From positions 1,612,001 to 1,676,000 of the forward strand of contig NZ_CP012836.1 of the NCBI RefSeq assembly GCF_001593605.1: 64,000 nucleotides of DNA, given 5' to 3'. The stretch comes from Algoriphagus sanaruensis. GTDB taxonomy: Bacteria > Bacteroidota > Bacteroidia > Cytophagales > Cyclobacteriaceae. The stretch's first letter is position 1. Every line of letters starts with the position of its first letter. The notes under the pieces are model-generated. The model had not been told where the DNA came from, ran no database searches, and saw nothing but the letters and a program-made list of their open reading frames with translations. The position numbers and the translations under genes were made by a program. Of the stretch, positions 17,936-26,701 are shown one piece after another.

Positions 17936-18114
17936 GGCTATTTTGGATTTTTAGTTCTTGAAATAGGAAATCAATCGTCTTGAAAGTTCCGATTCAATGA
18001 CGCTCTAATCTAGCGGATACAGCTAAAAAAACTTGTTGAACTTGGATCAAAATTTCGAATCCATACGGATAATTGTAGGTTTGATTCAAGCTTTCCTCGT
18101 TGGAATTTGGAGGG

Positions 18115-19722
18115 TTATGAGTTGATCTTAGGCTTGGGAATAGAGATGTAAAAAATGCTGCCTTTGCCTGGAGTGGAATCGACCCAGATTTTTCCATTCA
18201 TCAACTTGACCATTTCTTTACAAATCGAAAGCCCTAAACCGAGGCCAGAGTGAGCTTTGTTGATGGGAGACTCGCCTTGTAGAAATCGATCAAAAATTTT
18301 GGTTTGAAACTCTTTTTCAATCCCGATTCCGCTATCCTTTACAAAAAACAAGGTGCTATCGGGTTGATGAGAATAGCCAAATTCGACGGTACCGTGCGGC
18401 GTGAATTTGATGGCATTTGTAATCAGTTTGCTGAGGATTTTGAGCAGTTTTTCTTCATCCATTTCAGTGGTTAATGCTGATTCACTGGATTCCTTATAGA
18501 CAATGAGGGCTACTTTCTTGGCACTGGCATCTCTTTCAAATCTCTCATAGAGGGTGTCCATTAATTCATTCAAGGAGAATGAATTGACACGGTGAACCTC
18601 CTGATTAGTGTCTAAAAGTGAGATTGAAACCAAGTCTGAGAGCAGGCCGATTAGGTTTTTGGTGCTTTCCTGAATGGTCTTGATAAACTCCTTTTGCTTA
18701 GTTTCAGAAATCCCAGGGGTATCCAATAAATTGGAAAACCCTGAAATCAAATTCAAAGGCGTCCGAAGTTCGTGAGAAAGATTCTGTAAAAAGGCTGACT
18801 TTAATTTGTTAGCAACCTCAGCATCCTCTTTTGCTTCAATAAGTTTTCGCTCAAATTCCTTCCGATAGGTGATATCCCGAACAAAAACGATCGCCCCAGG
18901 CTCTCCCTCATAGTCAATTGGGATGCCTGAAGTCTCGACGTCAATTTGAGTTCCATCCATTCGAATCATCTTTAGCTCTCTTCGAGTCTGTGAATGTTTA
19001 TTGACATTCAAGTTTTGAATCCTGGTGGAAACAACATCTCTAAGATCGGGATGGATCCGGCTTAATATTGAAGTTCCTAAAATTTTATCAGAGGAATCAA
19101 TACCAAAAAGTTCACATCCTTTGGCATTGATATATTTGAATTTCAGTCCCGTCTGAATAAAAATGGGATCAGGTGCATGTTCAATTAAGGTCCGGAATTG
19201 ATTTTCATGAATCTCACTTTCCTTCAATAAGTATTTTAACTCGCTGATTGTATTACTGAGAGAAGCATTCTGTTGCTCTAATTCTTTTTCCTTGGATACT
19301 AGTTTTGAAATAATCTTCTCAGATTCATTTTCTTGAAGAATCCGAGCTGTGATATCCTTAAAAGTCGCTAGAATAAATTCCTGATTATCAACCTGGATGA
19401 AGGTGAAAAATCCCAGAAGAAACAGTTCTTGTTTCTTTTTTGAATTTAGTTTTAGAAAAATATTCTTAGGGTTACCCTCCTCCTGAAGTGCTTCCAATAT
19501 CAATTCTTTCGGAAATTCTAAGAACCCAACTTCTTCTAAAGTCTTTTTTTGGATTGTGGCAAAATCGCTGATTTCCTGTAAAGAAAGCCATTCCTCATTT
19601 GCAGCGATTATTTTTCCACTTGTTTCATGGATTAAAAGCGCAGGTAGAGGAAGGTTGTCAAAAACCCTCAGGTAGACTTTAGATTGATCTAAAGCGGAAA
19701 ACAACGAATCTTCTGACTTCAA
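18115..19722 (-). CDS. PAS-domain sensor histidine kinase, soluble (TTG start)
   Basis: 535 residues, no membrane segment. PAS-like region 1 (about 12-130), a coiled coil (135-175), PAS 2 (about 170-290, with the PAC signature IVFVRDITYRKEFE), HisKA with the phospho-acceptor in QNLSHELRTPLNLISG, and HATPase_c with N (TNAIKFTPHG), G1 (DSGIGIEKE) and G2 (GLGLGLSICKEM) boxes. The only usable start is TTG at 19722, because the first PAS helix begins at once and no Met precedes it. No response regulator is adjacent. Signal unknown. Confidence 0.9.
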   Translation of the reverse strand: MKSEDSLFSALDQSKVYLRVFDNLPLPALLIHETSGKIIAANEEWLSLQEISDFATIQKKTLEEVGFLEFPKELILEALQEEGNPKNIFLKLNSKKKQELFLLGFFTFIQVDNQEFILATFKDITARILQENESEKIISKLVSKEKELEQQNASLSNTISELKYLLKESEIHENQFRTLIEHAPDPIFIQTGLKFKYINAKGCELFGIDSSDKILGTSILSRIHPDLRDVVSTRIQNLNVNKHSQTRRELKMIRMDGTQIDVETSGIPIDYEGEPGAIVFVRDITYRKEFERKLIEAKEDAEVANKLKSAFLQNLSHELRTPLNLISGFSNLLDTPGISETKQKEFIKTIQESTKNLIGLLSDLVSISLLDTNQEVHRVNSFSLNELMDTLYERFERDASAKKVALIVYKESSESALTTEMDEEKLLKILSKLITNAIKFTPHGTVEFGYSHQPDSTLFFVKDSGIGIEKEFQTKIFDRFLQGESPINKAHSGLGLGLSICKEMVKLMNGKIWVDSTPGKGSIFYISIPKPKINS

Positions 19723-19923
19723 GAAATAGGGTAAATGGGTTTGAGATTGACCTCAGGTTCGCTCATGGGTGATTGAGCTTATTGGGCGAATCCAATTTTA
19801 AACATAATTTATTTTAGGGCAAAATTTTTTGAAATTTTCTTATCTCACTGATAATCAGAATAAAATAAACTAAAAACCCTAGTGGAATTAACGAGGTTTA
19901 ATGGAGTTGAATTTTAGGATTAT

Positions 19924-20337
19924 TTACCTGAAAAAGTCTGTTAGCTCAATTAATTCAAGGACAGAAATTACCCAGCCTATCAAACCCACCCCTAAAAATA
20001 ATGAGGGAATTCCTTTCAGGTATAAAGTGGAATTGATCGTAAAATTCTCCGGATCCTCCGGATCATACCAAACCTCTAACTTGGTTCCGTCTTCCTTTTT
20101 CCAACTGGTTCCGATTTCTAGTTCTTTGGTGATCCATACCTCTTGTTCTGTTTTAAACCGCACCACAGGATAGTACATTCCACCGGATTGAGGAGAGGAA
20201 GATTTATAGATTGACTTGAAAATAACAGCCTTTACTTTTTTTCCATGTTGGGTTAAATGCTTGACTTTTTGGAATTGAAAAACTCCAAAACCCACGAAAG
20301 CGGTAGAAATCAGGACAACGATTAGTTCGGTCGTCAT
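19924..20337 (-). CDS. DUF3592 membrane protein
   Basis: 137 residues with two transmembrane helices (about 4-20 and 108-130) flanking a soluble beta-rich domain. The block YYPVVRFKTE followed by WYDPEDPENF is the hallmark of DUF3592. Function unknown. It lies 85 bp downstream of the esterase gene on the same strand. Confidence 0.8.
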   Translation of the reverse strand: MTTELIVVLISTAFVGFGVFQFQKVKHLTQHGKKVKAVIFKSIYKSSSPQSGGMYYPVVRFKTEQEVWITKELEIGTSWKKEDGTKLEVWYDPEDPENFTINSTLYLKGIPSLFLGVGLIGWVISVLELIELTDFFR

Positions 20338-20422
20338 AGAGTGGAGATGTATAATGAGGTGTAAGAATTAAAAAGGTTGATCGAATGATTTTTTGAAAAA
20401 CCACTACCGCCTGATTAATGAT

Positions 20423-21268
20423 TTAAATTGATTTAGGATCAGCGTTTTCTTTCAAAAATCCAGTGGATTGGAGGAAACGATCCGCTTCTCGTATCGTCTT
20501 TTCAAAATACTCGGGATTCTTTAAGTTAAAGAAGCCGTGCGGCTGGCCTTCATATAGGAAAAGATCACAGCGACTCCCCACTTTTTTCATAACCGTCTGG
20601 TAGTAATTCATGGTTTCCACAGGAATCAATTCGTCCTTTGTTCCTAAAAAGATTACGGTGGGCGGTGCACCTTCCCGAATGTTGTGTAGGGGAGAAAAAT
20701 CTTTGAATTGTTCACCGATTCTTTCAAATCCGTAGCCACCGGGACCATTGTCAATGACGGGATTAAAAAGGACCAAAGCAGAGGGTTTGGTACTGATGCT
20801 CATGTCGTCGTTTGGGTCATTAAATCCTTCGATCAAGGCTGTTGCAGCTGCCAAATGCCCTCCAGCTGACCCTCCTGATGCGATGATTTTAGAGGGGTCA
20901 ATTTGAAATTCTTCTGCATTTTTCCGAATAAATCGCATTGCGGATTTGGCATCCATGAGCGACTCGAAAGGAGTGGTTTTATTCCTGGAATTGACTCTGT
21001 AATCGACCAAAAAGCAAACGATCCCTCGTTCAGAAAAATAGGTCGCATGGGGTTCAAACTGTGCCGTTGAACCACCGTTCCATCCCCCGCCAAAAAAGAA
21101 AATCATTGCAGGATAGGTCTCGGATTCATGGGTAACCTTTGGTCTGTAAACTTCCAAGGTTAGGTCCAAGGTGTCGATGGTTTTATATACCACCTGCTCT
21201 TGTGCAAGGGTAGATTTGGAGAAAAAAATCAGATTGAAGAAAAAGAAGAATTTGATTCGAAGGGTCAT
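20423..21268 (-). CDS. Secreted alpha/beta-hydrolase (BD-FAE / carboxylesterase-like)
   Basis: 281 residues. Signal peptide 1-22 (hydrophobic FFFFFNLIFF core, cleavage near LAQ-E). Oxyanion-hole motif FFFGGGWNGG, nucleophile Ser134 in ASGGSAGGHLA, acid Asp in LGTKDELIP and His in GQPHGFFN. This resembles acetylxylan / feruloyl-type esterases and hormone-sensitive-lipase-like enzymes that deacylate plant glycans, but the substrate is unproven. No glycan-utilisation operon is adjacent. Confidence 0.88.
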   Translation of the reverse strand: MTLRIKFFFFFNLIFFSKSTLAQEQVVYKTIDTLDLTLEVYRPKVTHESETYPAMIFFFGGGWNGGSTAQFEPHATYFSERGIVCFLVDYRVNSRNKTTPFESLMDAKSAMRFIRKNAEEFQIDPSKIIASGGSAGGHLAAATALIEGFNDPNDDMSISTKPSALVLFNPVIDNGPGGYGFERIGEQFKDFSPLHNIREGAPPTVIFLGTKDELIPVETMNYYQTVMKKVGSRCDLFLYEGQPHGFFNLKNPEYFEKTIREADRFLQSTGFLKENADPKSI

Positions 21269-21352
21269 TTTTTTGGGGTTGGTTGATTTAAGATAGGTTA
21301 AATCTGACCTAAAAATGTCAATAAATCGGGTTTAAATTTCCTCTTCATTTTG

Positions 21353-21883
21353 CTATCGATACCGAATTGGAAGCATATCCAACCTTAAAAGTACCAAAAG
21401 TGTGACGATCAAAATTGTTCCTAGAGATGCCAATACATTGATAGTTTTCTGAACTTTCAGCGGATTCCTAGTCCATACTTGAAGGATTTTCACTAGGCCC
21501 AAACCTAAGAATCCTCCAGAAGTATTGGTGATCAGGTCTGTGGTATCCAATGCTCCGATTTTAAAAATGTATTGAGAAGCTTCCAGAAAAAGGCTCAAGA
21601 GAAAGCAATAAAGTAGTTTTTTAAGGAAGGATTTCTTGGCATGGAGAACTTGGAGATAGATTCCAAAAGGAAGGAAAATAAGGACATTCAGGATAACTTG
21701 ACTCAGGTCAATCTTTCCTCCAGATGTGAATAATTCAGGAAATGGAATCCAATTTATACTTCTAGTATCCATGTAGGAAAAGTTGAGTCCCATCTTAAAC
21801 AGGATAATCCAAACCACCATCCCCAAATAGGTGAGGGCTAAAATCGGGGTTAAATTTAGTGTCAAGTTTGGGTTTTTAGACAT
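21353..21883 (-). CDS. VanZ-like membrane protein
   Basis: 176 residues with about five hydrophobic helices (about 12-30, 58-77, 84-104, 115-133 and 150-170). It has the VanZ-family pattern of an N-terminal helix, then NWIPF, a loop, LNVLIFLPFG-like helix and the conserved SLFLEASQYIFKIG-x-x-DTTDLITN block. VanZ proteins alter teicoplanin sensitivity in some Gram-positives, but the role in Bacteroidota is unknown. Confidence 0.85.
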   Translation of the reverse strand: MSKNPNLTLNLTPILALTYLGMVVWIILFKMGLNFSYMDTRSINWIPFPELFTSGGKIDLSQVILNVLIFLPFGIYLQVLHAKKSFLKKLLYCFLLSLFLEASQYIFKIGALDTTDLITNTSGGFLGLGLVKILQVWTRNPLKVQKTINVLASLGTILIVTLLVLLRLDMLPIRYR

Positions 21884-21957
21884 GCCCCTTGGATTGTGTT
21901 TTTTAGTCTACCAACAAAAACATCATTAAGTTTATTCTAGAAGCATGAATAAATCGG

Positions 21958-22149
21958 TTACTCGTAGATAAATATTTCCTCTATGGGTTTTTCAAAGAGC
22001 TTGGCCATTTTGAAAGCAGTCGGTAGACTGGGGTCGAATTTCTCTTTTTCGATAGCATTTATGGTTTGACGTGAAACTCCGATGATTTCAGCAAGCTCTT
22101 CCTGAGTGATGTTTTTATTCACTCTTAGTTCACGAATTCTATTTTTCAT
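21958..22149 (-). CDS. Small XRE-family repressor (YqaF-like)
   Basis: 63 residues, almost entirely a helix-turn-helix domain: IRELRVNKNITQEELAEIIG, then SRQTINAIEKEKFDPSLPT as recognition helix and following loop. Such mini-repressors are usually paired with a small membrane protein, and here the start codon overlaps the stop of the upstream membrane-protein gene by 4 bp. The 34-bp palindrome that covers the pair's promoter is the obvious candidate operator, giving an autoregulated unit. Confidence 0.93.
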   Translation of the reverse strand: MKNRIRELRVNKNITQEELAEIIGVSRQTINAIEKEKFDPSLPTAFKMAKLFEKPIEEIFIYE

Positions 22150-22547
22150 TTGTACCGTCGAGAATTGATCAAAAAGGACACGAGGTAGGTGACTCCCATA
22201 AACATTACAATAAAGGCAATATCTGCCTCAAAAGGAATTAGGTTTTGTTGGTTCAAAAGCGAAAATGTCAAACCAACGACCACAGACAATCCAAGAGTTA
22301 AGGCAATTGACTCAAGATGGATTTTTCGTTCTAATTCATCAAAATGATTGAAAAGATCTCGATTGGCTAATATCATCAGGATTCCTGTTGTAAAATTCAC
22401 CACCAGCGAGAAGGTGCTGAGAAATACATGATCATCCCAAATGTATTTTTTGCCAAATGTGGCAATAGCCATGGTGGCTACCCAAGTCCAAGTCCAAGCT
22501 GCGAGTTTCTTCAGACGTTTTTTTCTTTCTAGTTTCATCGTTTTCAT
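22146..22547 (-). CDS. Four-helix membrane protein paired with the XRE repressor
   Basis: 133 residues with a basic N-terminus (MKLERKKRLKKLAAW) and four hydrophobic segments (about 14-30, 42-60, 80-98 and 108-127). The sequence does not match a family I can name with confidence. Similar unnamed membrane proteins often precede YqaF-type repressors. It is translationally coupled to the repressor downstream. ATG 22547 directly abuts the palindromic operator. A second Met (codon 4) is possible. Function unknown. Confidence 0.8.
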   Translation of the reverse strand: MKTMKLERKKRLKKLAAWTWTWVATMAIATFGKKYIWDDHVFLSTFSLVVNFTTGILMILANRDLFNHFDELERKIHLESIALTLGLSVVVGLTFSLLNQQNLIPFEADIAFIVMFMGVTYLVSFLINSRRYK

Positions 22548-22612
22548 TTTACTTTTGTAAAGTTAACTTTACAAAAGTAAACAAAACTTTACAAAAGTCA
22601 AGTTTTGTTTAC
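22548..22612 (-). promoter_or_regulatory. 34-bp perfect palindromic operator overlapping a consensus promoter
   Basis: 22548-22581 is a perfect 34-bp palindrome with half-site TTTACTTTTGTAAAGTT. A second perfect inverted repeat (arms GTAAACAAAACTT, 22577-22589 and 22600-22612, 10-bp spacer) overlaps it. The unit AACTTTACAAAAGT occurs at 22565 and again at 22585, 20 bp apart. On the minus strand TTG (22599-22601), 19 bp and TACTTTTG (22572-22579) match the Bacteroidota consensus exactly. The leader to the start codon would be about 18 nt. Confidence 0.88.
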
Positions 22613-22668
22613 TTTTTTATCTTTTCTAAAATGAATCCTAAGAATTGGAACTAATTGAGAATAAAAAA

Positions 22669-22713
22669 AAGACTCAAAGATTAAGATCTAACATAGAACC
22701 TATCTTGGGTCTT
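22669..22713 (-). terminator. Possible terminator of the gene at 22782-23225
   Basis: On the minus strand an imperfect 11-bp stem (AAGAC.CAA.GAT with ATC.TTG.GTCTT) is followed by eight T. It lies about 70 bp past the stop codon. Weak. Confidence 0.35.
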
Positions 22714-22781
22714 TACTTGAGTTTAATCTATCTTTTACTTTATAAATAGTGCTTCTTCTTTATTCAATTAGTTCTGGCTTC

Positions 22782-23225
22782 TTATTTTTCTATAAAAATG
22801 AAATAAAACTGTACAAGTTCTACAAGTATTGCTGCTGCGAGGGTTTTCCAAAGCCATTGCCTTTGATGAATTATTTGAAGTTGAAGATTCTCAATTTCAA
22901 GGTTAAATTTCTGTTCCTCCTGCTCTTCTTTTCTTTTTAATTTCTCAGCATTTTGGGCTTGATTTTCCAGGAAATCTTGGTAGGATTTAAATTTTAATGA
23001 TAATGGGCTTGGAGTAATATAATTACTACTTCTTTTTGGCTCTGAATTTAGTAGCCCTTGGTAAACCAATAATTTAATTACCATTTCAACATCCTTTATT
23101 ATCCTCGGATCATTTTGTTGGTCTATTGTCAAAATGTTTTGTGCATACATCAAATCAGGTAGACCACCTGTTTCTTTAGCTTTTTCAAAAATTTTCTCAG
23201 CTAACTCAATTTGAAAATTATCCAT
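22782..23225 (-). CDS. Hypothetical tail-anchored protein with coiled coil
   Basis: 147 residues, family not recognised. The N-terminal 75 residues look like a small helical, possibly winged-helix domain (MVIKLLVYQGLLNSEP...NYITPSP resembles a helix-wing). Next comes a charged coiled coil (about 82-118, rich in E, K and Q), then one C-terminal hydrophobic helix (about 124-144), so it is likely tail-anchored in the inner membrane. The gene is more AT-rich than its neighbours by eye. It is flanked on both sides by non-coding AT-rich DNA and belongs to no operon. Confidence 0.7.
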   Translation of the reverse strand: MDNFQIELAEKIFEKAKETGGLPDLMYAQNILTIDQQNDPRIIKDVEMVIKLLVYQGLLNSEPKRSSNYITPSPLSLKFKSYQDFLENQAQNAEKLKRKEEQEEQKFNLEIENLQLQIIHQRQWLWKTLAAAILVELVQFYFIFIEK

Positions 23226-23358
23226 TTTTTAAAAATTAAAATTTTCAGAATTTAAAATTTATTTAGTCTTGAGGAATTGTTTATTCCTATAGAACACTGG
23301 GTGAGATTCCAAATCCCACCCAATTGTCCAAACAAATTTGAATTTGGTTGATTCCAAA

Positions 23359-26300
23359 TCACTTCACAAACAAAACTCCCACACCCTTCTCCGTAGCCAA
23401 CTTATTAAAGGCTGGGATGGCGGTTTGAAGGAGGCGCTCAGCTTCGGCTTTGAGCGGTTTCCATTCTTCCATTAGTCGGGCATATTCGGCTTTCGTCCCT
23501 TCATTGATTCTAGGAATACTGCTTTCTCCATGATTCATCATAAACATAAAGTTGGCGGTAAACTTATTCGGGAAGTTTTCGACATCGTCGTAAGCAGTAG
23601 ATCTCCGCTGAACCATCGCCTCATCCCAAGTTTGGAGTTCCTTGATCAAGGTTTCGCCTGCATTTTTCAAATCCTTGTATTCGGACTTTTGGTCCAGTTT
23701 TTTAACCAGGTCTGCAAGTTGGCTTTGGTAATTTTTGGCGGTATTTACTAGCGTATGCATGGTGGTCACTTCAGCCTCCAAACTGCTCATCCATTCATGG
23801 TAAGCTTGGTAATCTGCAGGAGTCAGGTTATAGCCTGGAATGTCCGCGATTTCACCTTTAGCTTCTACCGATACGCCGCCTGCACTTAATCGAAGCGTGT
23901 AGGTTCCTGGGATTGCCTTGTGGCCTGAATAGCTGGACTCGATGTAGGCGGTAGGAATTCCCGGAATGGTGGGATACCGGAGATTCCATACAAACCGGTT
24001 AGGTCCTTTTCGGGTAGAAAGCTTCGGATCAGGAGCTGGAGCACCTTCATAAGATTGGTAATCCGGGTTTGATTTAGAACTGAGTTTTCGAACGAGATTT
24101 CCTTTGGAATCTAGAACCTCAAGGATGAGTTCAGTGCTATCGGCGAAGGTTTCAGGAAGGTGGTAATTGATAACCATGCCGTTTGCTGGATTGTGTCCGT
24201 GGAAAGGATGAGTTCCGGTGAATCCATCCAGATTTCCTCCGTTCATGCTCGAATACCAATTGCCTAAAAGTACCTTTTCTGGGGTGTAGAGGGTGATTTT
24301 ATCTACTTTAGACTGAACCTCTCGGACGATATTCAGTTCGTCCAGAATCCAATAAGATCTACCCGAAGTGGCTACGATCAGGTCATTATGAGCAACTTTC
24401 AAATCGGTGATTGGCGTGACAGGGAGGTTCAGCTGGAAAGAAGTCCAAGTTGCGCCTCCATCTCTGGAAAGATACATTCCCTGTTCTGTTCCTGCGAAAA
24501 GGAGATCTTTTTTCTCAGTGTCTTCTCGAACCACTCGGGTGAATGCGCCGTATGGGATTCCCTTGGAAATATTCGTCCAGGTTTTTCCGTAATCGGTGGT
24601 TTTGTAAAGGGCCGGTGTGTAGTCATTGAACTTGTATCGGGTGGTGGCGATATAAGCTGTCGCTGGGTCATTTGGAGAAACATCAATCGCATTGACCAAG
24701 CATTCCTGCAGTCCTTTGGGAGTCACATTCGTCCACGTTTTTCCTCCGTCACGGGTGAGTTGAACCAGCCCGTCGTCGCTACCTGTCCAGATTACCCCAG
24801 CTTCATGTGGGCTTTCGATCACATAAGCGATGGTGCCGTAATTTTCTGCTCCCACGGCCTCGTTGGTAAAAGGTACGCCACCTTTTCCTTGTTTGGCTTT
24901 TTCATTTCTTGTCAAATCAGGGGAAACTTCTGTCCAGGTTTTACCCCAATCTGAAGTTTTGAGTAATACCTGTGCGGCATGATAAAAGGTGTTGGGTTCA
25001 TGCTGAGACCAAATAATCGGAGCATTCCAATTGAAGCGATATTTCATGTCCTTGGCATCCATGCCTAAGTACTGAATCGGAGCAGCCATGATATTGGTCG
25101 ATCCTTGCGTCTGCATATCTAAAACTTCGATCGTTCCCTGATAGCTTCCTCCCAAGACATAGCGAGGATCATCTGGATCAAAGGCCAAGAAGGCAGACTC
25201 TCCACCCGCTGAATAATTCCAATGCTCTTCCGTGATTCCACCCCGACCCAATGCCATACTTGAAATGACCACCGAGGTATTGTCTTGCTGTCCTCCATAA
25301 ATTCGGTAAGGGAACTGGTTGTCTACATTGATGCGGTAGAATTGAGCTGTTGGCATATTGCTTTGAACAGACCAGGTCTTGCCTCCATTGAAGGAAATAG
25401 AGCCTCCGCCGTCATCGGCCAAGATCATGTTATTTGGATTTTTGGGATTAATCCAAAGGTCATGGTAATCGCCATGTGCGCCGTCCACGTCCTCAAAGGA
25501 CTTGCCCCCATCGATAGATACTAGCATCGGAGCACTTTGCACATATACTTTATGCTCATTGGCGGGATCTGCAAATACTTCGATGTAATACCAGGCCCGC
25601 TGGGTGAGTCGATTGCTTTTATTGATCAAGGTCCAGCTTTCGCCTCCATTATCGGAAACAAAAAGACCTCCCAAATCTTTGTAAGTGTCACTTTCGATCA
25701 AGGCGTAGACCTTGTCGGAATTTGCCCGAGAAACCGAAACGGCCATTTTTCCTTTTTCAGCAGGAAGTCCAGTTTCGATTTTTTTCCAAGTTTTTCCGGC
25801 ATCTGTGGATTTGTAAAGGCCAGAACCCGGGCCACCAGATTTCACCTGCCAAGGGAATCGTTGATGCTCCCACATGGCAGCATAGAGAATCTCCGGGAAA
25901 TTCATATCCATGGAAAGTTCAACCGCTCCCGTCATATTGTCCACAAAAAGTGTTTTCTCCCAAGTTAGTCCACCATCGAAAGATCGATAGATTCCACGGT
26001 CTTCGGTTGGTGCATGAAGCGCGCCTTGAGCGGCAACATAGACGACGTCGGGATTGGTGGGGTGAATTTGAATTCTGGAAATGTGTTGTGTCTTTTCAAG
26101 ACCTAGTTTTTTCCAGGTTTTGCCCGCATCGGTGGATTTGTAGACGCCATCCCCATAGGAGGTCATGACACCTCGAGGGGCATGCTCACCCATTCCCACA
26201 TAGATGATGTTGGGGTTGCTTTCCGAAACGGCAACGGCTCCAACCGAACCTGTGGTGAAATAGCCATCGGAAATATTCTCCCAGTGTTGGCCGGCATCGC

Positions 26301-26496
26301 TGGTCTTCCAAAGTCCGCCTCCTGTGGTTCCGAAATAATAGGTGAGCGGGTCATTGACCACACCGGTAGCAGTGACAGATCGGCCACCCCGGAACGGGCC
26401 AATATTTCGGTATTTGAGCGGAAAGCTCGAATCAAAAGTTTGGGAGAAAGCAGAAATGCTTCCAAGCAAAAGGAAAATGGAAAGGATTCGTTTCAT
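23359..26496 (-). CDS. Large secreted BNR/Asp-box repeat protein (sortilin/VPS10-like beta-propeller)
   Basis: 1045 residues from the chosen start. Signal peptide [19 protein letters not shown]. Eleven Asp-box motifs (S-x-D-x-G-x-T-W type) can be counted, for example [32 protein letters not shown] and SRDGGATW, which build one or two beta-propellers over about residues 25-720. The last ~300 residues are a separate region with a FnIII-like stretch and a helical tail. Such proteins are often labelled glycosyl hydrolase, but no catalytic residues are identifiable. The frame runs 25 codons further upstream, but the signal peptide fixes ATG 26496. Confidence 0.88.
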   Translation of the reverse strand: MKRILSIFLLLGSISAFSQTFDSSFPLKYRNIGPFRGGRSVTATGVVNDPLTYYFGTTGGGLWKTSDAGQHWENISDGYFTTGSVGAVAVSESNPNIIYVGMGEHAPRGVMTSYGDGVYKSTDAGKTWKKLGLEKTQHISRIQIHPTNPDVVYVAAQGALHAPTEDRGIYRSFDGGLTWEKTLFVDNMTGAVELSMDMNFPEILYAAMWEHQRFPWQVKSGGPGSGLYKSTDAGKTWKKIETGLPAEKGKMAVSVSRANSDKVYALIESDTYKDLGGLFVSDNGGESWTLINKSNRLTQRAWYYIEVFADPANEHKVYVQSAPMLVSIDGGKSFEDVDGAHGDYHDLWINPKNPNNMILADDGGGSISFNGGKTWSVQSNMPTAQFYRINVDNQFPYRIYGGQQDNTSVVISSMALGRGGITEEHWNYSAGGESAFLAFDPDDPRYVLGGSYQGTIEVLDMQTQGSTNIMAAPIQYLGMDAKDMKYRFNWNAPIIWSQHEPNTFYHAAQVLLKTSDWGKTWTEVSPDLTRNEKAKQGKGGVPFTNEAVGAENYGTIAYVIESPHEAGVIWTGSDDGLVQLTRDGGKTWTNVTPKGLQECLVNAIDVSPNDPATAYIATTRYKFNDYTPALYKTTDYGKTWTNISKGIPYGAFTRVVREDTEKKDLLFAGTEQGMYLSRDGGATWTSFQLNLPVTPITDLKVAHNDLIVATSGRSYWILDELNIVREVQSKVDKITLYTPEKVLLGNWYSSMNGGNLDGFTGTHPFHGHNPANGMVINYHLPETFADSTELILEVLDSKGNLVRKLSSKSNPDYQSYEGAPAPDPKLSTRKGPNRFVWNLRYPTIPGIPTAYIESSYSGHKAIPGTYTLRLSAGGVSVEAKGEIADIPGYNLTPADYQAYHEWMSSLEAEVTTMHTLVNTAKNYQSQLADLVKKLDQKSEYKDLKNAGETLIKELQTWDEAMVQRRSTAYDDVENFPNKFTANFMFMMNHGESSIPRINEGTKAEYARLMEEWKPLKAEAERLLQTAIPAFNKLATEKGVGVLFVK

Positions 26497-26535
26497 GTAA
26501 GACTGGTGGTTTTGAACAAGGAAGTTAGACAAAAC

Positions 26536-26543
26536 CAAAAATA
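26536..26543 (-). promoter_or_regulatory. Possible -7 box of the BNR gene
   Basis: Minus-strand TATTTTTG matches TAnnTTTG about 40 bp before ATG 26496. No TTG lies at 17-23 bp upstream, so this is weak. Confidence 0.25.
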
Positions 26544-26640
26544 AATCAGAAGAAGAATCCAGAAAGTCCAAGGAAGTCCTCCGTTTGGGTGAGTGGGGGC
26601 GGGCTGTAGTTCAAATTATTCGAGGTCTCGAATGACTTTT

Positions 26641-26676
26641 AAAACAAAGAAGCCCGATCAGGTGAATGATCAGGCT
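26641..26676 (-). terminator. Rho-independent terminator of the DUF6600 gene
   Basis: Minus-strand stem AGCCTGATCA / TGATCGGGCT (one G-T pair), 6-nt loop, followed by TCTTTGTTTT. It lies 26 bp past the stop. Confidence 0.85.
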
Positions 26677-26701
26677 GAGTTGGTTTAGTTATCTAAAGGG
26701 C

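Noticed and set aside
22749..22940. Plus-strand ORF of 63 codons over the tail-anchored protein gene
   Set aside because: Low-complexity Phe/Leu/Lys translation opposite a better coding frame; no start context.
24388..24954. 188-codon plus-strand ORF inside the BNR gene
   Set aside because: Antisense shadow of the repeat protein, rich in Cys/Phe/Ser with no domain; the same applies to the other ORFs opposite large genes.
26497..26571. BNR protein frame extended by 25 codons
   Set aside because: A signal peptide starts exactly at ATG 26496.
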